Shown: positions 44,762-54,174, numbered from the stretch's first letter. The stretch: DNA of 55,305 bases from Nostocoides sp. (GCA_016702415.1 JADJEA010000002.1:1-55305); one strand, 5' to 3'. The notes: generated from the letters alone by a model not told the origin. Numbers and translations: made by a program.

Positions 44762-46625
44762 GTGGCGAACCGTTTCATGCCTCGGGCACGTGCGCTGATG
44801 CTCGCCCTCGGGCTGGCCGTCCTGGTCCTGTGGACACCGGCGGCACCGGCCGAGACGACCTCCCCGAAGCGAGTCCTCACCGTCGGCATCGTCAACGACA
44901 TCGACTCGCTCAACCCCTTCGTCGGCTATGTCGTCGAGGCCTACGAGGTGTGGGGGCTGATGTACGACTCCCTCACCGGCTACGGCCAGAAGGACTTCGC
45001 GGCCGTGCCCGGCCTGGCCGAGAAGTGGACGACGAGCGCCGACGGGAAAACCTGGACCTACACCATCCGCTCAGGCGTGACCTGGTCCGACGGCACCCCG
45101 CTCACGGCCCGGGACGCGGCATACCTTCAACCGGATCATCAACGGCTCTGCCGAGCAGACGAACTACGGCAACTATGTCGCCAATATCGTCAAGGCGGAG
45201 GCCCCCGACGACACCACCTTGGTCCTCACCACCAAGCAGCCCACCCCGACCATGCTCCACCTCGCGGTCCCGATCCTCCCGGAGCACATCTGGACCAAGA
45301 TCAGCGCGAAGCAGGTGACGACCTACAAGAACTCCCCACCGACACGGTGAAGCCGGTCGGCTCCGGCCCCTACGACCTCGCCGAGCGCAAGGTCGGGCAG
45401 TACGTCCGGCTGGTGGCCAACAAGTCCTACTGGGCCGGCGCACCGCACATGGACGAGCTGATCTTCCGCGTCTACGCCAGCCCCGAGGCGCTCGCGCAGG
45501 CGCTGAAGAAGGGCGAGATCGATATCGCGGACAGCCTCGAGGCCAATGTCTTCGACTCCCTCAAAGGACAACCGGGCATCACGACGCTGCGCTCGAAGTA
45601 CTCGGGGTTCAACGAGATTGCCTTCAACGTCGGCGCCGCCCTCGTCGACGGGACACCGCTCGGTGACGGACATCCGGCGCTGAAGGACAAGGCCGTCCGC
45701 CTCGCCCTGGCCCACGCCGTCGACCTCAAGACGATCCTCGCGCGAGCGGTCGGTGGCTACGGCGAGGTGGGCACGGGGGTCGTGCCGTCGATGTACAGCA
45801 CCTTCCACTACCGCCCCGAGACCCCCTATGCCTTCGACATCGCCAAGGCCAACCAGCTGCTCGACGACGCTGGCTACCGGCGCGGCGCGGACGGCATACG
45901 AACGATGCCCGATGGCACCCGGCCCCTGCGGTTCAGGTTCTTCGCCCGAGCCGAGTCCAAGCCGTCGCAGACCACCATGGACTACGTCAAGGAGTGGTTC
46001 GCCCAGGTCGGGGTCCAGATCGTGCCCAAGACGATCTCCGAGGACCAGCTCACCGAGGCCGTCACCACGGGTGAGTTCGACCTCTTCGAGTGGGGGTGGG
46101 TGGTCGAGCCGGACCCGGACTTCCAGCTGTCCGTCTTCACCTGTGACCAGCGGTCGTACAAGGAGGGCGGAGAGATCCAGGCGGGCCTGTCCGACGGCTT
46201 CTACTGCAACCCGGCCTACGACGCGCTCTACGAGAAGCAGAAGACGCAGATCGACATCGGGGAGCGCGCTGCCACCGTCAAGGCCGCGCAGCAGGTGTTG
46301 TATGCCGACGTCCCTTACCTCGTGGAGTACTACTACGACGACCTGCAGGCCTACCGCAGCGACAAGATCGCCAATGTGGTGCACCAGCCCGAGCCCGATG
46401 GCGTCATCGTCTTCCAGTACGGCACCTACACCTACCGCTCGGTGATGACCAAGGCCGACTACGACGCGCAGCGCGGCGCCGCGGCGGGCGCCAAGGCTGC
46501 GGGGACGACGACCCGAGTCGGGCCCACACTCATCCTGCTCTCGCTCATCGCCGGGGTGCTCCTCTTTCGGTGGGGGCTATGCCCTCGGGCGCCGCAACCG
46601 CCTCCTCGAAGACGTGCGCGAGTAG
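44762..46625 (+). CDS. Peptide/solute-binding protein of ABC transporter family 5, with C-terminal anchor, two frameshifts
   Basis: GTG at 44762 has AGGAGG upstream. A Sec signal, ARALMLALGLAVLVLWTPAA, has no lipobox cysteine. SBP family 5 markers: KRVLTVGIVNDIDSLNPFVG, WTYTIRSGVTWSDGTPLTAR, PVGSGPYDLAERKVGQYVRL and GEFDLFEWGWVVEPDPDFQL. Frame changes at 45124 (two bases lost in a GGCATAC copy, ahead of FNRI) and near 45335 break it. The C-terminus has a membrane helix, TLILLSLIAGVLLFRWG then YALGRRNRLLEDVRE in a third frame to TAG at 46625, a topology unlike the usual lipoprotein. It captures peptides for the permeases downstream. Confidence 0.75.
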
Positions 46626-46627
46626 TC

Positions 46628-47596
46628 ATGAGATGGGCGTTGCGGCAGATCAGGCATCACTGCTCACCCTGGCGTTCGTCTTGGTGTTCAACTTCTTCCT
46701 CTTCCGGATGCTGCCGGGCGACCCGGTGCGGACCTACACCCGCGGCCGCCAGATCGATGCCGAGCAGCTGGCCGAGCTGCGGCGCTCGCTGCAGCTGGAC
46801 CAGTCGCTGTGGACCCAGTTCTGGGGCTATGTCGCGAACCCGTTCAACACCGAGGTGCTCTCGGTGCAGTTCCGCCAGCCCGTCTACTCCGGTGATCGGG
46901 GAGCGAGTCTGGCCCACGGTGCTGCTCGTCGGTTCCTCCACGCTGCTCGCCACGGTCATCGGGACCTGGATCGGGATCCCGCGCCGGCTGGCGCCGCGGC
47001 AGCGCCTTCGACAAGACGGCGATGACGACCTCGATCGTGCTGTTGCCATGCCGGAGTTCTGGTTGGGCATGCTGCTGCTCATCGTCTTCTCGGCGGGGGT
47101 TGGCCCCTTCCCCGGCATCTTCCCCAGCGGGGGGATGAGCTCGGTGGGCGTCACGGGGACATGGGCGCAGATCGACGACACGATCGCGCACCTCGCGCTC
47201 CCGGCCCTCACCCTCACCCTGGCCTATCTCGCCGAGTACGCCCTGGTGATGCGCTCTTCGCTGCTCGACGAGGTGGGCGCCGACTACCTGCTTACGGCTC
47301 GCGCCAAGGGACTGCGCGACGCAGTGGTCCGCCGCAGGCATGCCGTGCCCAATGCGCTCCTGCCGACTCTGACCCTGGTCTTCCTCAACTTGGGCTTCAT
47401 CATCGGCGGCGCGATCACCGTCGAGTCGGTGTTCTCGTGGCCGGGCCTCGGGCAGCTCACCTACCAGGCCCTGCGCGGCCCTGATGTGCCCTTGCTCCAG
47501 GCGATCTTCCTCGTGCTGTCCGTCGGAGTGGTGCTGGCGAACCTGCTCGCCGACCTGCTCTATGGGCTGCTGGACCCGAGGGTGAGGCACCGGTGA
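46628..47596 (+). CDS. Peptide ABC permease (DppB/OppB-like), frameshifted
   Basis: First helix in the second frame: SLLTLAFVLVFNFFLFRMLP then GDPVRTYTRGRQIDAEQL, the start of OppB-type proteins. After a break near 46890 the frame resumes with VIGERVWPTVLLVGSSTLLA. A further change near 47005 leads to MPEFWLGMLLLIVFSAGVGP and the EAA loop RAKGLRDAVVRRRHAVPNAL, then LNLGFIIGGAITVESVFSWP. About three indels. The GTG of the next gene overlaps the stop by four bases. It forms the membrane channel with the following permease. Confidence 0.75.
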   Translation: MRWALRQIRHHCSPWRSSWCSTSSSSGCCRATRCGPTPAAARSMPSSWPSCGARCSWTSRCGPSSGAMSRTRSTPRCSRCSSASPSTPVIGERVWPTVLLVGSSTLLATVIGTWIGIPRRLAPRQRLRQDGDDDLDRAVAMPEFWLGMLLLIVFSAGVGPFPGIFPSGGMSSVGVTGTWAQIDDTIAHLALPALTLTLAYLAEYALVMRSSLLDEVGADYLLTARAKGLRDAVVRRRHAVPNALLPTLTLVFLNLGFIIGGAITVESVFSWPGLGQLTYQALRGPDVPLLQAIFLVLSVGVVLANLLADLLYGLLDPRVRHR

Positions 47597-48510
47597 GCGC
47601 CCGGGAGGCCCCGCGGCCCACGAGCCCGTCCGGCATCGCGTGGGCGCGGCGGCGGATCGCCGCGGGGCGACTGTGGCGGCGTTTCCGGGCCCAGCGACCG
47701 GGGCTGCTCGGACTCGCCGTCCTGCTCGCCTTCGTCACCGTCGCTCTTGGCGCCGTTGCTGGCCAGCTCGGACGGGCTCCTGGTCACCAAGGCGACCGGT
47801 GACGCCCTCGCGCCGCCCAGCTCCAACGCCTGGCTCGGCACCGACGAGAACGGTCGCTCGGTGCTCACCCTGCTCATCTGGGGCTCACGGGTGTCGCTGC
47901 TCGTGGGCCTGGCCAGCACGGCCATCTCCATCCTGCTCGGGACCCTGATCGGCATCGCCGCGGGCCACTTCAAGGGCTGGCTGGGCGAGATCTTCAACCG
48001 CGTCACCGGACTGGTTCCTGGTGATCCCCTTCCTGCCGCTGGCGATCGCCCTGGCCGCGGTCCTCCAGCCGTCCCTGACCAATGTGGTGATGGTGATCGG
48101 CGCGACCTCCTGGCCCGGGACCGCCCGACTCGTCCGTGCTCAGACCCTCGCCATCGAGGGGCGGCCCTATCTCGAGCGGGCCACCGTGCTCGGCGCCGGC
48201 CACTGGCGGCAGATGACACAGCACGTGCTGCCCAATGTCCATGCCGCTCGTCGTCGCGAACACGATCCTCACGGTGGCGGTGGCGATCCTGTCGGAGACC
48301 ACCTTGTCCTTCCTCGGCTTCGGCGACCCGTCGCTCGTCTCCTGGGGCACCATGCTCGACAACGCCCAGTCGGCCGGGGCCATCAGCTCGGGCAAGTGGT
48401 GGTACGTCATCCCGCCCGGCGTCGCCGTCGTGCTCGTCGTGCTCGCCTTCATGCTCGTCGGCCGGGCGCTGGAGACGGCGCTCAACCCGAGGTCGGGTGA
48501 GGGCCAGTGA
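47593..48510 (+). CDS. Peptide ABC permease (DppC/OppC-like), frameshifted
   Basis: Starts in GTGA overlap with the stop of the first permease. Pieces: RRFRAQRPGLLGLAVLLAFV, then in another frame AWLGTDENGRSVLTLLIWGS and RVSLLVGLASTAISILLGTL, the DppC-type motif. A third frame has VIPFLPLAIALAAVLQPSLT and the EAA loop ERATVLGAGHWRQMTQHVLP. The last frame has VANTILTVAVAILSETTLSF then LGFGDPSLVSWGTMLDNA to the stop. Three frame changes (about 47755, 48010, 48240). Together with the upstream permease it forms the peptide channel. All conserved blocks are present, so indel errors are likely. Confidence 0.75.
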
Positions 48511-49472
48511 GCCTGCTCACGATCGAGGGCCTGCGGGTCACCTACGCCACGAGCTCCGGTCCCCTCGCCGCTGTCCGGGGTGTCGACCTCACCCTGGACG
48601 CGGGCGAGGTGCTGGGCCTGGCCGGTGAGTCCGGCTGCGGCAAGTCGACCGTCGCCACCTCGGTGCTGCGCCTCCTGCCGTCCTCGGCCGAGGTCAGCGG
48701 TCGCATCGAGCTGGCCGGCGAGAACGTCCTGGAGATGACCTGGGGCCAGCTCCGCCGGGTGCGCTGGGCTGACGCCTCGATGGTCTTCCAGGGCGCGCTG
48801 CACTCGCTCAACCCGGTGCAGCGCGTGGATCGACAGGTCGCCGAGCCAATCGTCCTGCACGAGCGGGTCTCCGCTGCGCAGGCTCGCAGCCGGGCTCGCG
48901 CACTCCTCGGCCAGGTGGGCATCCCGGAGTCCCGCGCCGCTGACTATCCCCACCAGCTCTCCGGTGGTCAGCGGCAGCGGGTCATGATCGCCATGGCCCT
49001 CGCCTGCAACCCCAAGGTCCTCATCGCGGACGAGCCGACCACCGCCCTGGATGTCATGGTGCAGGCGCAGATCCTCGCCCTGCTCACCGAGCTGGTCCGC
49101 GAGCGCGGCCTGGGGCTGATCATCATCAGCCACGACCTGTCGGTCCTGGGCACGCAGTGTGACCGAGTGGCCGTCATGTATGCCGGGAAGGTCGTCGAGT
49201 CGGGCCCGGCCAGGTCGGTCTTCGACAGCGCACGACACCCGTACTCCGCGGGACTCTCGGCGGTCTTCCCGACCATCGGCCAGGCGCAGTCGCGCTACCG
49301 ACCCGAGGGGGTGCCCGGTGACCCTCCCGATCTCACCGAGCAGATCGTCGGGTGCGCCTTCGCGCCGCGCTGCGCCCGGGCGAGCGCCGAGTGCACCGCC
49401 ACCGAGCCGCCGCTGGACACCGTCGGGCCCCACGAAGTGGCCTGCTTCCACCCCCTGGACGGCACCCGATGA
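48507..49472 (+). CDS. Peptide ABC transporter ATPase (DppD/OppD-like)
   Basis: A 321-residue ATPase: Walker A GESGCGKST near residue 41, signature LSGGQRQRV near 156, Walker B KVLIADEPTTALD near 176, switch His in IIISHDLSVL. The C-terminal oligopeptide domain has GCAFAPRCARASAEC, a cysteine cluster common in the Opp/Dpp family that may hold an Fe-S cluster. GTG at 48507 overlaps the permease stop, and the ATG of the next ATPase overlaps its own stop. Intact. It drives uptake with its partner. Confidence 0.95.
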   Translation: MSLLTIEGLRVTYATSSGPLAAVRGVDLTLDAGEVLGLAGESGCGKSTVATSVLRLLPSSAEVSGRIELAGENVLEMTWGQLRRVRWADASMVFQGALHSLNPVQRVDRQVAEPIVLHERVSAAQARSRARALLGQVGIPESRAADYPHQLSGGQRQRVMIAMALACNPKVLIADEPTTALDVMVQAQILALLTELVRERGLGLIIISHDLSVLGTQCDRVAVMYAGKVVESGPARSVFDSARHPYSAGLSAVFPTIGQAQSRYRPEGVPGDPPDLTEQIVGCAFAPRCARASAECTATEPPLDTVGPHEVACFHPLDGTR

Positions 49473-50415
49473 CCGAGATCCTGTGCGCCGACAACGTGCA
49501 CGTCAGCTTTCGACGGGGCAGCACCCGAGCCGTCGACGGAGTCACCCTGAGGGTCCGCCAGGGCGAGATCCTGGCCGTCGTCGGGGAGTCCGGGTGCGGC
49601 AAGTCGACCCTCTCCCGGGCTTTGCTCGGTCTGGTCCCGGTGAGCGCCGGATCGGTTGAGTTCGAGCGCGCTCCGCTGCCCACCGCACGTGGCGCCCTGC
49701 GCGCTCACCGGCGTCGGGTCCAGCTGGTGCTGCAGGACCCGACCGGGGCACTGAACCCTCGCCACAGCGTGTACGAGGCGGTCGCGGAGGGGATTCGGAT
49801 CCATCGAATCCCCGGGGACGAGACCGAGCTGGTGACGGCCGCCCTCGCCAAGGCCGGTCTGCGTCCGCCCGAGCGCTTCTTCCTGCGCTACCCCCACGAG
49901 CTGTCGGGTGGCCAGCGCCAGCGGGTGGTCATCGCCGGGGCCTTGGCGCTCGAGCCGGATGTCCTCCTCGCCGACGAGCCGGTGTCTGCGCTTGATGCGT
50001 CGGTGCGCGGCGAGATCCTGGCCCTGCTGCTCCAGCTGCGGGACACCCTCGGCCTGACCGTCGTGGTCATCACCCATGACCTGGGCCTGGCCTGGAATGT
50101 CGCTGATCGCATCGCCGTGATGTACCTCGGTCGGATCGTCGAGCTCGGCACCGTCGAGGAGGTGCTCTCCGCCCCTCGACACCCCTACACCCAGGCGCTG
50201 CTCTCCGTCGTGCCCGAGATCGAGCAGCTCACCCCGGTCATCCTCTCGGGTGAGCCACCTGACGCGACGAGGATCCCGCAGGGGTGCCGCTTCCGCCCGC
50301 GCTGCCCCCTGTATGCGACGGCTGACCCCGAGTTGCGCACGCGGTGCGAGCGCGAGTCACCACCGATCCTGCCCGACGCCGGGAGCATGCGGCGGCCTGC
50401 CACGCAGCCGACTAG
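49469..50415 (+). CDS. Peptide ABC transporter ATPase (DppF/OppF-like), frameshift near the end
   Basis: ATG at 49469 overlaps the stop of the first ATPase. Walker A GESGCGKST, signature ELSGGQRQRVVIAGALALEP, Walker B VLLADEPVSALD, switch His in VVITHDLGLAWNVADRIAVM, and the C-terminal cysteine motif GCRFRPRCPLYATADPELRT. In the open frame the protein would run on to 50860 through the next gene. A one-base change near 50385 gives EHAAACHAAD and TAG at 50413-50415, the expected end, so I end it there. The stop overlaps that of the convergent peptidase gene. Confidence 0.85.
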
Positions 50416-51470
50416 TCCGCCATCGCCTGTTGCAGCAGGGCGCTCGTCAGACCCGGCACCACGTGGCCGCCGCGGCCGACGACCGTGGGTGTGTCCAGGA
50501 TGCTCGAGATCACGGCCTCCTCGGTCGCCTCGACCACCGCCTCGAAGAGCTCGTCGTGGGCACTGCCGTGCAGCGGTGTCCTGGTCGACCGTTCGCCCCG
50601 AGGTGTGGCCAGCGACGTGGACGCGGCCAGGAAGATCTCGCCCGAGCCATGGGTCGCCACGCTCCCGGTCCGCGCCAAGCCCAGCCCCACCCGGCGGGCC
50701 AGTCGGGCACAGCCCGCGGCATCGACCGGGGCATCCGTCAGCACGATCCCGATGCAGGAGCCCGCGTCCGGTGGAGTCGGCTCTGCCGGTGGCAGGGGGA
50801 GCCGCTCGCCCACCGGGACCCCGGCCACGGTCAGCCGGTGACGGCTGCCGAAGTTCGTGAGGAGCAGGACGCCGAGGGTGAACCCTCCGGACACCGCGCG
50901 CGATGCCGTCCCGATGCCCCCTTTGAACTCGAAGCAGGACATCCCGGTGCCGGCTCCCACCGCCCCGAGCTCCGGTCGCGCGGGTGCCGCCGCGGAGGCG
51001 ACGGCCGCGGCAGACGCGCGGGCGACGTCGTCATGGCTCACCTGCATCCGCCGGGCGTCGTTGAGGTGCGAGTCGTCGCACTCCGCGACCACCGGTATGA
51101 CGACGTCCTCGGCGATGCCTGGATCACGCTCCAGCATGAGCTGACAGGCGGCGTCGTAGACCCGGCCGAGCTGCATGGTCGAGGTGAGGAAGATTGGCGA
51201 CTCGAGCAGCCCCCACTCCCCGGCGCTGATGAAGCCGGTGCACTCGCCGGCACCGTTGAGGATCGCTCCGCCCGCGGGCAGCGGCTGGCGGTAGGGGTCC
51301 GCGCTGGGGAGAACGACCGTCACACCGGTGCGCGCGACGCCCCGTCCGAGCGGGGGATCGGGCTCGTCACGGCATACGGTGGCATGCCCTACCCCGACAC
51401 CGGGCACATCGAGAATGGACCCCGTGGGGCCACTCGGCAGCCGACCGAAGCGCAGTCCCTCGCGTGCCAT
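50412..51470 (-). CDS. P1/DmpA-family aminopeptidase
   Basis: About 352 residues: LPSGPTGSILDVPGVGVGHA, TGVTVVLPSADPYRQPLPAG, NGAGECTGFISAGEWGLLES and AVGAGTGMSCFEFKGGIGTA. DAGSCIGIVLTDAP contains the Gly-Ser self-cleavage site that makes the N-terminal serine nucleophile. Such enzymes trim D- or beta-amino acids and small peptides from N-termini. The start is ATG at 51470 or an in-frame ATG at 51482, with no ribosome-binding site for either. It diverges from the deacetylase gene with almost no gap and converges on the peptide importer, so the locus is devoted to peptide use. Intact. Confidence 0.85.
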   Translation of the reverse strand: MAREGLRFGRLPSGPTGSILDVPGVGVGHATVCRDEPDPPLGRGVARTGVTVVLPSADPYRQPLPAGGAILNGAGECTGFISAGEWGLLESPIFLTSTMQLGRVYDAACQLMLERDPGIAEDVVIPVVAECDDSHLNDARRMQVSHDDVARASAAAVASAAAPARPELGAVGAGTGMSCFEFKGGIGTASRAVSGGFTLGVLLLTNFGSRHRLTVAGVPVGERLPLPPAEPTPPDAGSCIGIVLTDAPVDAAGCARLARRVGLGLARTGSVATHGSGEIFLAASTSLATPRGERSTRTPLHGSAHDELFEAVVEATEEAVISSILDTPTVVGRGGHVVPGLTSALLQQAMAD

Positions 51471-51480
51471 GATGACCAGC

Positions 51481-52728
51481 ATGCCTGACGGCTCACTCGC
51501 CCGCCTCGTCGTCGTCACGGACCCGGCGACCCGGGCCCATCGGCCCGGAGCGGAGATCTGGCTCGGGGTGCGCACCCCCGGCACGGAGGTGCCCGAGCGG
51601 GTCGACGCCATCTTGGACGTGCTGACCGCGGCCGGCGCGCAGGTGCAGGCACCCGAGCGTGACCCCAGCGACCTCCTGCTGCGGATCCACTCTCGCGAGC
51701 TGCTGGACTGGCTGGCGTCGGCTGCCGAGCGCTGGGAAGCCGGTGGCTATGTCGAGGCCGTCGGCCAGGACCGGGTGGTGCCCTATGTCTTCCCCACCGC
51801 GGCCATGCTCCAGGGGCTGCCTCTTCGACCGGCTGCGGCCACCCACGCCGAAGCCGGCCGGTTCTGCTACGACACGATGACCCTCGTCGGTCCGGGGACG
51901 TGGGAGGCGGCGCTGGCCTCGGCTGCCACCGCCGCCACCGCCGCGCGACTGGCCCTCGCCGGCCGCCCGGCATACGCCCTGTCGAGACCGCCGGGACACC
52001 ACGCGACCCGCGATGGGTTCGGCGGCTCGTGCTATCTCAACAATGCCGGGGTGGCGGCGACGGCGATGCGCGAGGCCGGCCTGGAGCGGGTCGCGATCAT
52101 CGACATCGACGCCCACCACGGCAATGGCACCCAGGCGATCTTCTACGACCGCGCCGACGTCTTCTACGGTTCGGTGCATGTCGACCCGGGCCGCGGGTGG
52201 TTCCCGCACTTCATGGGGTTCGCCGACGAGGTGGGGAGTGGCGCTGGCGAGGGCTGGAACCGCAATATCCCGCTAGAGCCGGGATCCGGCGACGACGCCT
52301 TTCTTGCCGGGGTCGCCGAGCTGTGTGCACAGGCGTCCGCGCTGGGGGTCCAGGCTCTGGTGGTCTCCCTCGGTGTCGACGCCGCCGAGCTGGACCCGGA
52401 GAGCCCCCTGCGGGTGAGCCGCGGCGGTTTCTCGGCCGCTGGTCGCCTGCTCGCCGAGATGGGGCTGCCGACGGCTCTGGTGCAGGAGGGCGGCTACCAC
52501 CTGGAGACCCTCGGCCTGCTGGTGGCTGACGTCCTCGGCGGCTTCCGGGTAGGGCGGGTAGCGCGGCGCACTCCACTGGTGCGAGCGCAGCAGCGCTCTA
52601 GGCTGTGCACGAAGTGCTACATTTGCGCACATGCCGACCATCGCCGCCCGCGACCTGCGCAATCACACCGCGACAGTGCTCGATGGCGTGCGCCGCGGCG
52701 AGGTCTATGTCGTGACGTCGCGGGGTGA
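51481..52728 (+). CDS. Histone deacetylase-family amidohydrolase (AcuC/AphA-like)
   Basis: Zinc-dependent deacetylase of acetylpolyamines or similar amides. RPPGHHATRDGFGGSCYLNN has the tandem catalytic histidines, IDIDAHHGNGTQAIFYDRAD the zinc ligands, LGVDAAELDPESPLRVS the third ligand and VQEGGYHLETLGLLVADVLG the end of the domain. ATG at 51481. The homology ends at about 52550, but the frame runs on to 52728 and overlaps the antitoxin gene by about 100 bases. An indel near 52550 would give a stop at 52556, the likely true end. The start touches that of the peptidase gene on the other strand. Confidence 0.8.
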   Translation: MPDGSLARLVVVTDPATRAHRPGAEIWLGVRTPGTEVPERVDAILDVLTAAGAQVQAPERDPSDLLLRIHSRELLDWLASAAERWEAGGYVEAVGQDRVVPYVFPTAAMLQGLPLRPAAATHAEAGRFCYDTMTLVGPGTWEAALASAATAATAARLALAGRPAYALSRPPGHHATRDGFGGSCYLNNAGVAATAMREAGLERVAIIDIDAHHGNGTQAIFYDRADVFYGSVHVDPGRGWFPHFMGFADEVGSGAGEGWNRNIPLEPGSGDDAFLAGVAELCAQASALGVQALVVSLGVDAAELDPESPLRVSRGGFSAAGRLLAEMGLPTALVQEGGYHLETLGLLVADVLGGFRVGRVARRTPLVRAQQRSRLCTKCYICAHADHRRPRPAQSHRDSARWRAPRRGLCRDVAG

Positions 52729-52891
52729 GCCGGTCGCGGAGCTGCGTCGACCAGCCCGGCGGCGGCGTGACTCCATCCCGCGCGAGGAGGTGCTGGCCCT
52801 CCTGAGCCGACAGAAATCCGACCCGACGCTCGCCGCCGACATGGCGTGGATCAGCGAAGGCGGGACCGATGACCTCGACGCCCTCGGCTGA
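52631..52891 (+). CDS. Phd/YefM-type antitoxin
   Basis: An 86-residue protein: MPTIAARDLRNHTATVLDGV then RRGEVYVVTSRGEPVAEL is the Phd/YefM DNA-binding fold with the VTSRGEPVA strand. PREEVLALLSRQKSDPTLAA then DMAWISEGGTDDLDALG is the toxin-binding tail. It starts at ATG 52631. The PIN toxin gene begins inside its last codons. It represses its own operon and neutralises the toxin. Intact. Confidence 0.85.
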   Translation: MPTIAARDLRNHTATVLDGVRRGEVYVVTSRGEPVAELRRPARRRRDSIPREEVLALLSRQKSDPTLAADMAWISEGGTDDLDALG

Positions 52892-53291
52892 CACGCCCGG
52901 CCCGCGGTCTCCTCGACACCAGCGTCTGGATCGCCACCGAAGTCGGCCGACCTGTTGACCACGACCGACTCCCCGCCGAGGCGCTCGTGTGCGTGGTCAC
53001 CATCGCCGAGCTTCAGGCTGGGGTGCTGGCTGCCTCGGAGAGCACGTCCCGGGCGCGTCGGTTGGACACCCTTCAGACCGCGATGGATGTGGAGCCTCTC
53101 GCGGTTGACGTCCGGGCCGCCCAGATCTGGGCCGAGCTCCGCGTCCGGCTGCAGGAGGCAGGGCGAGGCATCAATGTCAACGATCTCTGGATCGCATCGG
53201 TCGCCATCGCCAACAGAGTTCCCGTGGTGACGCAGGACGACGACTTCGACGTCCTCGCCGAGTTGGGGATGCTCAGGTGGTCCGCGTCTGA
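52869..53291 (+). CDS. VapC-like PIN-domain toxin, frameshifted
   Basis: A PIN toxin: GLLDTSVWIATE with the first Asp, VCVVTIAELQAGVLAASEST with the Glu, RGINVNDLWIASVAIANRVP with the third acid and VVTQDDDFDVLAELGMLR with the last. The start ATG at 52869 overlaps the antitoxin gene but is in another frame from GLLDTSV, so one indel lies near 52900. A second change near 53280 would give VVRV and TGA at 53289, the expected end; without it the frame runs to 53514. The PIN core is whole. Confidence 0.7.
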
Positions 53292-53389
53292 GCCGCGATC
53301 ACGCGCGCCCGTGGCGGGTGTCGGTGCCAGGTGCGACACTCTCGGTGAGCGCACGGCATACGGCCGTCCGCCGGAGACGAAGGGTGCCC

Positions 53390-54174
53390 GTGTCCGTCAG
53401 CTTCCACGGTATGCCGTGCTGGTACGAACTCGACGAGTGACCTTGCTGCCGCCGAGCAGTTCTACGGCGCGGTGGTCGGGTGGTCGGTCGCCGACTCCGG
53501 CATGCCGGGGATGACCTATCACCTCGCCAGCGCCGCGGACGGCGTGATGGTGGCGGGGATGTCCGCCGGTATGCCGGGGGAGGACGGGCAAACGCCGTGC
53601 CCGAAGTGGCTGGTCTACTTCGCCTGCGACGACTGCGTGAGACCGCAGCCGCAGCGAGCGCCGCTGGCGGTGGCGTTGACAGCCCGCCGATGGATATCCC
53701 GGGACGGGGCGCTTCGCCATCTGCGCCGACCCGCAGGGGCAGCCTTTGGTCTCCTCCAGCCGCTACCGATGGAGGCGAGCCCGCTAGCCGGGCGTTCGAC
53801 CAGAGGCCGACGGCCATGCCGCGTGGCAAGAGCTAATGACCTCCGGATCCGGTTGCCGGAGTTGAGTTCTACGTCGGCCTGCTCGGGTGGGGCCGGGGGG
53901 AGAGTATGCCAATGGGCGAGATGGGCGACTACCAACTCGTCCAGCGCTCGGGCCAGGACATCGGTGGCGTCATGACGCTGGGCGGCACCCCGGAGCCGGC
54001 GTGGATGCCGTACTTCGCCGTGCCGTCGGTTCAACGCGCCACGGCGGCGATCTCTGAGAGCGGGGGATCGGTGCACCACGGCCCGGCGGAGGTCCCCGGT
54101 GGCGCCCACATTGCCATCGCGCACGACCCCAGGGTGCATGGTTCGGAGTCTTCGGCCCGCTCGGCGCCAGCTGA
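53390..54174 (+). pseudogene. Two-domain VOC (glyoxalase/bleomycin-resistance fold) protein, frameshifted
   Basis: Starts in GTG at 53390 with SVSFHGMPCWYELDT, DLAAAEQFYGAVVGWSVADS and MTYHLASAADGVMVAGMSAG, the first VOC repeat. After several frame changes (about 53635, 53700, 53830) the second repeat appears: ELMTSDPVAGVEFYVGLLGW then GGVMTLGGTPEPAWMPYFAV and GPAEVPGGAHIAIAHDP, AWFGVFGPLGAS to TGA at 54172. Such two-domain proteins (CFP30B-like) are common in actinobacteria and their substrates are unknown. Three copies of the iterated octamer lie just before it or inside it. Confidence 0.65.

Larger units (their letters stand above)
163..53576. repeat. Iterated octamer GTATGCCG (reverse CGGCATAC), at least 57 copies dispersed over the window
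   Basis: Counted by eye: 28 copies on the plus strand and 29 on the minus, about one per kb. Plus examples start at 163, 2811, 3740, 4709, 8786, 16818, 18145, 18450, 20345, 21553, 22418, 23394, 24924, 25817, 26602, 29776, 30172, 35690, 36194, 37523, 38707, 41454, 42377, 44509, 46300, 49178, 53409, 53569. Minus examples start at 1905, 5315, 8800, 15975, 17555, 18042, 18524, 19641, 20138, 20835, 21302, 22111, 25324, 25744, 26790, 26826, 29027, 29455, 30828, 32634, 33210, 36532, 43356, 44727, 45117, 45892, 51370, 51968, 53354. The words lie in coding and intergenic DNA and in both orientations within one gene. None lies between 8808 and 15974. Confidence 0.9.

Noticed and set aside
163..53576. 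GTATGCCG as a Chi or KOPS site
   Set aside because: Those words are strongly strand-biased along a replichore; here 28 and 29 copies lie on the two strands of one 55-kb window.
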